Part shown: positions 32,701 to 38,640 of the stretch, piece by piece | How the letters are laid out: each line of letters begins with the position of its first letter | Numbering within the stretch: position 1 is the stretch's first letter | Source: Methylocystis suflitae | Lineage (GTDB): Bacteria; Pseudomonadota; Alphaproteobacteria; Rhizobiales; Beijerinckiaceae | Length of the DNA stretch: 38,640 nt | Assembly: GCF_024448135.1 (NCBI RefSeq) | Contig: NZ_JAMRYX010000127.1 | Location: forward strand, 1 to 38,640 | Direction: 5' to 3' | Made by a program: the position numbers and the translations under genes | The notes under the pieces: model-generated | Told to the model about the DNA's origin: nothing | Databases searched by the model: none | Seen by the model: the letters and a program-made list of their open reading frames with translations, nothing else

Positions 32701-33057
32701 TCACCCGGCCTCAAAACATCGCGCATGCGCGCCGGTTCTCAGGTCTCTCAACTGAGCGGTCACTGGAGAACTATTATTGAGCTGGAGGCTGACGACGTTG
32801 TTATAGAATCCGAAACGGTAGTCAGTCTTCATGGGATATGATTGACCCGCCGCGACATAGAAGCAATAAGAACTGTATTGTGGATTAGCTCTCAAAGATA
32901 TCGAGCAATGGATGGAGTAGTTCAGGGGCGCGCATTTGAGCGCGACGTCTTTCGTGGGAAGCATGAAATTATTGGCGCTCATTGCTCCTGCGACGGCGGT
33001 CTGCCAGGTCAAACTCAAGGCTGCGCACGCCGTCGCCATCACGGATAGTTTTTGCAT
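32701..33057 (-). CDS. Secreted protein of unknown function
   Basis: The 118-aa protein starts MQKLSVMATACAALSLTWQTAVAGAMS, a signal peptide probably cleaved after AVAGA or VAG. The mature part has four cysteines, is Ser/Tyr/Asn rich and looks beta-structured (KTDYRFGFYNNVVSLQLNNSSPVTAQL). GAGG precedes ATG 33057. It is divergent from the next rightward small gene. The 219-nt gap 32482-32700 shows nothing. Confidence 0.75.
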   Translation of the reverse strand: MQKLSVMATACAALSLTWQTAVAGAMSANNFMLPTKDVALKCAPLNYSIHCSISLRANPQYSSYCFYVAAGQSYPMKTDYRFGFYNNVVSLQLNNSSPVTAQLRDLRTGAHARCFEAG

Positions 33058-33211
33058 GTAAAACCTCGCAGCCGATACGCCTAAGACTGCATGCCGGCTG
33101 TGATCGAGCCAGCGAAATTATTGGCGAAGACCTCACCAGCCTGCCGTCTTCTATGCTAATATTCAACACGGCGCGCCTCGCGCCGGGCGAAACGAGCCCG
33201 AGGAGGCGACG

Positions 33212-33484
33212 ATGAATAATCGAATATGCTCTTGCGTCCCGCCGCCGGTCGGATGGAGCGTCAACCGGCAAACCCATCCCGCAATCGCTCAGGCGATCTT
33301 TGCTCTGTGTAATGACGAGCGAACGCCGGAAGCGATTTGGGAAGCGCCTACGCCAGAAGAGTGGCGGATGATCTCCGAGCTCGTGGTGGAATATGTCGCT
33401 GACGGCGATTTCGCCGTCGACAATGGCAAATTCGCCTGGGGACCGTTCGAAACGCTTCGCCTCATGCCGGCGCGTCGCAACTGA
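33212..33484 (+). CDS. Small cytoplasmic protein of unknown function
   Basis: The 90-aa protein has a good GGAGG before ATG 33212. It has an N-terminal MNNRICSCVPPPVGW and a mixed-structure body (ETLRLMPARRN at the end). It carries no signal peptide. No family is recognised. It converges on the membrane coiled-coil gene that follows. Confidence 0.7.
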   Translation: MNNRICSCVPPPVGWSVNRQTHPAIAQAIFALCNDERTPEAIWEAPTPEEWRMISELVVEYVADGDFAVDNGKFAWGPFETLRLMPARRN

Positions 33485-33552
33485 TTGCGATCGCATCGAG
33501 CGCGATCATCGGTTCACGCCTGCGCGTTCGCCAGAGTGGCGAGCGCCGATCA

Positions 33553-34371
33553 TCAATAGCGAGGGTACATCGGCGGTTCGAAGGGGCCGGGCTCAAAGCC
33601 GTAGAGTTCTCGCGCGAATTGGCGCTGACGCGGAGCCGGCGCGTACGGCTGTCCGCGCGCATTCCCCAGAATTTCCCCGCGCTCCGTGACGACCACCCAA
33701 CGGCCGGCGCGTTCTTGAATGGCTATCACTCGACCAACGCCCGGCACGATTTCGCCGGGCTCGACGCCGATCATGCCCCTGTCCGATTCGATAAGAGCGG
33801 CGCCGTGATAAACGTCGCGCACCCTATAGCCGCTAACGACTTTCGGAGCCGGCGCGATCGTCTGGACGGGCGTCATGTCGATTTTGGCGTTTTCCTTTCC
33901 GGCGGCGCGCGCGACTTTGGGCTGCGTCTTTTCGGGCAAACGCGTCACGGGCGCAGCTTTCGCGTCGACTGCGGCAGCTTGGTTTTCGACAGCGGGCGGA
34001 GGGGCGCTGGCGGGCTGTGCGCGAACACTGTCGGCCTCTTGTCGTTTCTCCACGGCGTCCAATTTCGCGCGCAGTTCCTGCACTTGATCTTGGAGGGCGG
34101 CGATTCGACGCTTCGACGCTTCGTCCAACACCGGGATCGTGACCTGCTGGGGCGCTTGCGCCTCAGCCTTTTGAACTGTCGCGTCCTTGGAACGGTCGGG
34201 CGCATAAAAATGCGTGGCCGCAAGTCCGGCGAGACCGATCAACGCGGCGATCAGACCATAGCGGACCGGCCGACCGCCGCGGCGGTCGATGACGATCTCC
34301 ACCGGCAGTTTTGCTGGCGGACCGCTTTTTTTCGGCAGTGGCGGCTCCGGCGGAATGATGAGGTCGTGCAT
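33553..34371 (-). CDS. Single-pass membrane protein with coiled coil and periplasmic beta domain
   Basis: The 272-aa protein has a Pro-rich cytoplasmic N-terminus, a transmembrane helix at about 38-55, a coiled coil (SKRRIAALQDQVQELRAKLDAVEKRQ, about 85-112), an Ala/Pro-rich linker and a beta-rich C-terminal domain (YRVRDVYHGAALIESDRGMIGVEPGEIVPGVGRVIAI, about 182-235). The last part resembles small SH3-like periplasmic domains of pilus or secretion proteins, but no such genes are near. GGTGGGA precedes the ATG. Function is not assigned. Confidence 0.8.
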   Translation of the reverse strand: MHDLIIPPEPPLPKKSGPPAKLPVEIVIDRRGGRPVRYGLIAALIGLAGLAATHFYAPDRSKDATVQKAEAQAPQQVTIPVLDEASKRRIAALQDQVQELRAKLDAVEKRQEADSVRAQPASAPPPAVENQAAAVDAKAAPVTRLPEKTQPKVARAAGKENAKIDMTPVQTIAPAPKVVSGYRVRDVYHGAALIESDRGMIGVEPGEIVPGVGRVIAIQERAGRWVVVTERGEILGNARGQPYAPAPRQRQFARELYGFEPGPFEPPMYPRY

Positions 34372-34520
34372 GCGTATTATCCCACCTTCGGAACAGGGCG
34401 GAGATTTTGTACATGCGCCTGAATCGCGGCGAAATGGCGTCGCTTGTCGCGTCCCGCCGCGCCTTATGCTGCGGCGGTCCGGGCGTCGGGTGAGAGCGCC
34501 CGGCGTGAATCGCTCAAGGA

Positions 34521-34961
34521 TTATTTAAAGCGAAGGGGAGCAGGCGGATTGAGAGGCGGGGGGCCCGGCGAAGCCGTCATCACCGTATAGAGTCTCTCAA
34601 AGAAGCAACTCGAATCATAGGGCTCCACGCCTCTGTTGCATTCAGGCCGAGGAATATAGAGCGGCGGTTGCAGGTGATCGGAGAGGGCGATGCAGACGGG
34701 GTCTATGTACGGTTTTCCGACACTGTCCGTGACGATCGGATGGCCGCATTGATCCAAAGGCGGCGCCGGCTCTGCGCCCGCCGGAACGGGCGGTGGAACC
34801 GCCTGCTTCTGCTTCGCATCGACGGCGCTGGAGAGCGCGACGGCCAAAATCGCAATGGCAAGGGCGCCTCTATTGAACCCAGCGCACACGCTTCGACGCT
34901 GATTTCGGCGGCGGCGTATCGCTGAGCCCGCGAGACGAGTGCTTTTCAACGAGATCCTCAC
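34521..34961 (-). CDS. Exported Pro-rich protein of unknown function
   Basis: The 146-aa product starts at GTG 34961 with AGAGGA 6 nt upstream. A basic N-region (SAIRRRRNQRRSVC) and hydrophobic stretch (GALAIAILAVALSSAVDA) form a signal or anchor. The rest is Pro-rich with several cysteines (DQCGHPIV, DPVCIAL, PECNRGV, SSCFFERL), as in disulfide-stabilised periplasmic proteins. No family is recognised. Confidence 0.7.
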   Translation of the reverse strand: MRISLKSTRLAGSAIRRRRNQRRSVCAGFNRGALAIAILAVALSSAVDAKQKQAVPPPVPAGAEPAPPLDQCGHPIVTDSVGKPYIDPVCIALSDHLQPPLYIPRPECNRGVEPYDSSCFFERLYTVMTASPGPPPLNPPAPLRFK

Positions 34962-35033
34962 GATGTTCCTCTCGAAATTCCGTGTCAGTGCGGCGTCGCC
35001 ATTCTCGATCCAGCCTTATAGCCGATAGCCTCT

Positions 35034-35147
35034 TAGAGCGCTTCCCGATCATATGGAATCACGTGATCGGTAAGGAATCGTCAAAATCAAAATGCTGGAG
35101 CAGGTTCTCATCGAAAGAGTCGGTCGACTTTTTCGAAACCTGCTCTA
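35034..35147. repeat. Interspersed palindromic repeat (MITE-like element)
   Basis: The 114-bp element begins TAGAGC and ends GCTCTA, and contains two internal inverted repeats: CCGATC/GATCGG (about 35045-35070) and GAGCAGGTT/AACCTGCTC (about 35098-35145). Nearly the same sequence is familiar to me from many Hyphomicrobiales intergenic regions. Coding capacity is nil. Confidence 0.65.
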
Positions 35148-35673
35148 GCCAACACATTCGTCGAAATCACGTCGGCGCGCAGATCCGGCGAGGGCAGGGC
35201 GCCAGTGGTTTGAGAAATTGGCGTGCGGAGCGCGTCTTTCGGTCGTCTAACCCTTTATCGGATAGGTATTTTCCACAGGTGGAGCGCTGACGCGCCGGAG
35301 GCTAGGAATAAGCGTTGGTCTGAACATTGCAGCAATCACAACAATTGAAGTGGGCTGCGGCTTGGTCTCATTCATCGGACCGAATTTCGCGGCGTATGTC
35401 TAGGGCGAGATGCTGGCCGTCTCGCCCTTCTTTTTGCGCACTCGACAGGAGCCTTCGTCGCTCGAAGGAGCCGATCAGCGCTTCAGACCGCTCGCCCCAT
35501 TGCCGTGGATATCTGCGTCGCCCTTCCGAATCCATTGACCTCGACGAGACGATCCATTCCTAGGCGCGCATCACCTTGGCCTCGACAAAAACGTTTTCGG
35601 CCCCACATATAAGGCGACGATCCAGCTTCTCGCGTGGGGCGTCGCAATTGGTTTAAGGCGAGCGGAGGCAGAC
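35148..35673. other. Intergenic region with an orphan terminator
   Basis: No gene is supported in this 526-nt stretch. It contains a clear rightward terminator (35402-35435) without an upstream coding region, hinting at a small RNA or decayed gene ending there. A leftward-looking frame at 35571-35789 is the reverse of the signal-peptide gene and is not accepted. Confidence 0.4.
35402..35435 (+). terminator. Orphan Rho-independent terminator
   Basis: A perfect 9-bp stem (AGGGCGAGA/TCTCGCCCT) closes a 9-nt loop and is followed by TCTTTTT. No coding region precedes it within about 250 nt on the plus strand, so it may end a small RNA. Confidence 0.7.
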
Positions 35674-36006
35674 ATGCGAATTACATTGAAGTCAATCGTC
35701 ACGGGCGCCTTGTGCAGCGGCTTGGTCGCGACGACCTTGTCAGCCAACGCTTGGGCAGGCCCGACCAACGTCATGCGTTCCGAGGGCATGGAAGCACCAT
35801 CTTTAACTGATCAAATCTACTATCGGCGCAACTATCGGGGCGGCTATTATCGGCGCGGGTATAATCCGGGCGCGGCCGCGGCCGCAGCCGCCGTGGGCGT
35901 CCTCGGGGCAGCCGCTGCAGCAGGCGCTTACGCACAACAACCTTATTATTATGGTTATCCAGCCTATGGCGACCCTTACGGGTATCCCGACGGCTACGGA
36001 TGGTAA
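35674..36006 (+). CDS. Secreted Gly/Tyr-rich protein
   Basis: The 110-aa precursor has a signal peptide (MRITLKSIVTGALCSGLVATTLSANAWA). The mature protein is low-complexity: a RRNYRGGYYRRGYNPG segment, an Ala-rich hydrophobic stretch (about 65-86) and a Tyr/Gly/Pro-rich tail. Such small proteins are frequent in the Hyphomicrobiales envelope and have no known activity. GGAGG lies 5 nt upstream of ATG 35674. Confidence 0.8.
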   Translation: MRITLKSIVTGALCSGLVATTLSANAWAGPTNVMRSEGMEAPSLTDQIYYRRNYRGGYYRRGYNPGAAAAAAAVGVLGAAAAAGAYAQQPYYYGYPAYGDPYGYPDGYGW

Positions 36007-36370
36007 TAGCGGTGGTTTGCCATTGGAGCGGCGGCGGTTTTATCATGACCACCGCCGCCAACGCGCTCAGTGCACAACCTCTGAAAGCAGCTTAGCTGCG
36101 AGGCAAGACGGTCGCGCAGAAGCGGCGCCGTCGGACATTGCCTGCAATCGCCCCACGAAATCCTTGCGCGCCTAACTCCGCGCTCAACACTTCGCGTGCG
36201 AAGACCGATGACTGTCAGTCGTCAGGCTCGCTCTGTCAGCGCGCTTCTGGCGAAAGTGTCGAACTCAGGGCGTCATCAAAAATTGCGGCGCGGCCCCTAC
36301 CACAACTGAGTGACAGAAATATAACCCCCTGCATGCGCTCACTTCGCGACGGCGCTGCTGGGAGAGTAAG
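36007..36370. other. Intergenic region without recognised features
   Basis: No gene is supported in this 364-nt stretch. Candidate frames here lack ribosome sites and have the composition of shadow translations. The region must hold the promoter of the small secreted protein at 36371. Confidence 0.4.
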
Positions 36371-36613
36371 ATGTCGAAAGCAATCTTAGCCGCACTTTTG
36401 GTCGTGCTGTTTGGTTCAGGTTCGGCTCTCGCCAAGAGCCCCAGATGTTTTGATGGTTACGTCAGGGCGCCCTGCGGCGCGCCCCCGCCATACTACGTCG
36501 AGGGCATGACATATTGGGGGTATGCGCTGCCTCATGCCGAGCCGCAGGATCCCACCGGCCAAATAGTGCTTGAAGGCGCGGCAGGGGGAGGAGCGCCGGA
36601 CGGCGACTGGTGA
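36371..36613 (+). CDS. Small secreted protein of unknown function
   Basis: The 80-aa precursor has a signal peptide (MSKAILAALLVVLFGSGSALA) followed by a short mature part with two cysteines (PRCFDGYVRAPCGAPPPYY) that could pair. GGGAGAG lies 5 nt before the ATG. It is the last small exported protein before the toxin-antitoxin pair. The 152-nt gap up to the vapC-like stop shows nothing. Confidence 0.75.
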   Translation: MSKAILAALLVVLFGSGSALAKSPRCFDGYVRAPCGAPPPYYVEGMTYWGYALPHAEPQDPTGQIVLEGAAGGGAPDGDW

Positions 36614-36765
36614 GCCTCGAACATTGCGATGATGGGCGGAGCGCAAACCGCTGCGCCCTCGCGGCCCCCGCGCGTCCGGCAGCAACGATCGCGTCATTTT
36701 GCTCGTCGGACCTCACCTGCCATAGAGGCTGTTGAGGGCGCCGGCCGAGATGGAGAAGGGCCGGT

Positions 36766-37190
36766 TTATGCCAGCAACTGCGCCGGCACGCCGAGCGCTG
36801 GCCCGGCGTCGGCGAGCCGCTGGTCGAGCGTGTGCACCGTGGCGCCATGGTCCGACGCGATGGCAAGATGCAGCGCGTCGCCGGCGCGAAGCCCAAGCGC
36901 ATGCTGATCGGCGAACTTCGCCGCCGCTCGGAACTGCCCACCCGTCACGCCCAGCACGGTGAAGCTCTCGGCAACGAGCTTGTTGAACATGGCGAGCGCC
37001 GCGGCGCGCTGTTTCAAGCTGATCTGCCCCGTCCGCAGCTTGATCGCCATGGCGGACGACATCTCGGTGATAGTCCAATCGCTGATCAGGAGCTGCGCCG
37101 GGTCCTGTTCCGCCAACCAGGCTTGAACACGCGGCGTCGTCGCTTCGTTGGAGAGCGCCGCAACGATCAGCGACGTGTCGAGATAAAGCA

Positions 37191-37191
<1 letters not shown>
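36766..37191 (-). CDS. VapC-type PIN-domain toxin ribonuclease
   Basis: The 141-aa protein is a complete PIN domain. The acidic residues D5 (YLDTS), E43 (TEMSSA), D105 (GDALHLA) and D123 (TLDQRLA) form the Mg2+ site that cleaves RNA. The family commonly targets initiator tRNA or rRNA. It is encoded directly after the antitoxin with a 4-bp ATGA overlap (37190 region), so both are made together and toxin excess is avoided by coupling. Confidence 0.92.
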
Positions 37192-37532
<341 letters not shown>

Positions 37533-37645
37533 TTACGACATTGTCCGGGAACGTGCGGTAACTGATGCTCACTCCGAAAGGTCACTTGGCCGCGCAAGGT
37601 GAGAGTTTGGCTCGCAGGCAATGATCGAGCAGCGTGCTGGGAATA

Positions 37646-37691
37646 TGGTGCCGGTTGCAGGATTCGAACCCGCGACCTACTGATTACAAAT
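37646..37691 (-). pseudogene. 3' half of tRNA-Thr (UGU), integration scar
   Basis: Read leftward, the sequence is the anticodon loop TTTGTAA, 3' anticodon stem, variable loop, T-arm (GCGGGTTCGAATCCTGC), acceptor 3' strand AACCGGC and ACCA of a tRNA-Thr(UGU). The 5' half is missing: the match stops at the 5' edge of the anticodon loop. This is the displaced fragment expected at one end of an element integrated in that tRNA. The intact copy should lie to the right of the window. Confidence 0.8.
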
Positions 37692-37706
37692 AAGTTTTAT
37701 TAACGC

Positions 37707-37839
37707 GACAGAAAATGACAGAAAACGCGCGGACCCGCAATTCCTATTGATTTCCGCGAGCTTCCCGGCTTATTACTGACACAGGACGCGACACTGTGTG
37801 CCATAAAATGACGCTCCGCCGGGTCCGCTCCGGGTCCGC
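37707..37839. repeat. Direct repeats in the att-side region (candidate integrase arm sites)
   Basis: GACAGAAAA occurs twice (37707-37715 and 37717-37725), and CCGGGTCCGC occurs twice (37819-37828 and 37830-37839). A related CGGACCCG lies at about 37730-37737. They lie between the tRNA fragment and the integrase, where tyrosine integrases bind arm-type sites. Confidence 0.45.
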
Positions 37840-37932
37840 ACATAGGCCAACTGATTTTGCCGGATCGGTCCGACCCGGGTGGACAGATGGACGGCTGCGG
37901 GCGGTGTGGACAGCTCTTTCGAAAGAAGTTCA

Positions 37933-38640
37933 ATGAAACTGACTCAGGCGCGGATCGCCGCTCTGAAGTGCCCCGGGGACAAGCGGGACATGCTCGTTTT
38001 CGACGATGAACAAAGAGGGCTGGGCGTGCGCGTGACCGCCGGCGGCTCCAAAAGCTATCTGGCGCAATACACCGTCCACGGACATAAGCGCCGCGTCCCG
38101 CTCGGCTCGTGCGCCGCCGTCTCGCTGGCGAAAGCCCGCGAGGCCGCGCGCGCCATCGCCGGTGACGTCGCCAAAGGCAAAGACCCGGCAGGCGAGCGCA
38201 AGGCCGCCACAGTCGAAGCCCGCCGCAAGGCCGCTCACGGCGCCTACACCCTGGCCCGGCTGGTTGATGACTGGTCGGCGTTGCATCTTACAGCGAAGCG
38301 TCCTCGTTATGCCCGCGAGGCTGTGCGCGCCTTGCGGCTTGCTTTCGCGGATCATCTCGACTTACCCGCCGCCGATCTCGACCGCGCCGCCGTCGTGAAC
38401 ATTTTAGACGGTCTAAGCCGCAAGGGCCGCGCGGCAATGGCGGCCCGCACGGTCGCCTATGGACGGGCTGCTTATTCGTGGGGAATGAAGCGTGGAACCT
38501 TGGCGGATAACCCGTTTTCGCAAGTCCCCGTCGCGCCGACAACGAAGCGCGAACGTTTCCTGACAGATGACGAGCTGATTGCCCTGTGGCGTGCGACGGA
38601 AGCCGGCGGAAGTTTCGAACGCATCGTTCGCTTACTGTTG
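37933..38640 (+). CDS. Tyrosine-type integrase of a second integrative element, 3' truncated by the window
   Basis: The visible 236 residues start MKLTQARIAALKCPGDKRDMLVFDDEQRGLGVRVTAGG, the DUF4102 N-terminal domain of P4-type integrases, and continue with the core-binding domain (LARLVDDWSALHLTAKR...). A short start of the catalytic domain (RFLTDDELIALWRAT) follows. The catalytic R-H-R-H-Y residues lie beyond the window. The gene begins 242 bp from the tRNA-Thr fragment and points away from it. It is not a close relative of the first integrase. Confidence 0.9.
   Translation, partial: MKLTQARIAALKCPGDKRDMLVFDDEQRGLGVRVTAGGSKSYLAQYTVHGHKRRVPLGSCAAVSLAKAREAARAIAGDVAKGKDPAGERKAATVEARRKAAHGAYTLARLVDDWSALHLTAKRPRYAREAVRALRLAFADHLDLPAADLDRAAVVNILDGLSRKGRAAMAARTVAYGRAAYSWGMKRGTLADNPFSQVPVAPTTKRERFLTDDELIALWRATEAGGSFERIVRLLL

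Overview
The window looks like a GC-rich alphaproteobacterial chromosome, most likely of the order Hyphomicrobiales and possibly a Methylocystis/Methylosinus-type methanotroph. That placement rests on the gene set (fdxA beside a CarD-like gene, miaA, serB, hflK-hflC-Do protease, DUF202), on codon bias, and on a palindromic repeat of a type I recall from this order. The genus is a guess. No RNA polymerase, 16S or other marker gene is present to fix it.

Layout. (1) 1-9115 is core chromosome: the N-terminus of a probable CarD-family regulator, a seven-iron ferredoxin, an RMD1/DUF155 membrane protein converging on miaA, serB divergent from miaA, a lower-GC membrane/coiled-coil protein of unknown function, the membrane quality-control operon hflK-hflC-Do protease, and a DUF202 membrane protein. 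(2) 9116-31215 is an integrated prophage-like element of about 22.1 kb, bounded by a 16-bp direct repeat that is the 3' end of an intact tRNA-Ser(GCU) on its right. Its tyrosine integrase sits next to that tRNA. Inside, left to right, are an HTH/AT-hook regulator and small early genes, a primase-polymerase/helicase replication protein, an iteron-like array around an AT-rich core (candidate origin), a second HTH gene, a packaging and connector module (terminase small and large subunits, portal, gpW-like), a tail assembly chaperone with a -1 frameshift architecture, a tape-measure protein, and a strong terminator. An accessory segment follows: three unknown rightward genes behind a clear promoter, then leftward cargo (unknown gene, SRAP/YedK protein, membrane-anchored Mrr-like nuclease, zinc-ribbon protein, membrane coiled-coil protein). 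(3) 31290-37645 is chromosome again: a series of small exported proteins, an arylesterase, two membrane/exported unknowns, a 114-bp interspersed palindromic repeat and a VapBC-type toxin-antitoxin pair. (4) From 37646 a second integrative element begins: the 3' half of a tRNA-Thr(UGU) followed by a second tyrosine integrase that runs off the window.

The most notable point is what the first element lacks. It has terminase, portal, connectors, tail chaperone and tape measure, all intact and translationally coupled, but I can identify no major capsid protein, capsid protease catalytic domain, tail tube, tail tip or lysis gene. Two genes flanking the portal resemble only the C-terminal (scaffold-like) region of a GpC-type capsid protease. 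The element may be a decaying prophage or a satellite-like element that borrows a helper's capsid; the sequence alone does not decide.
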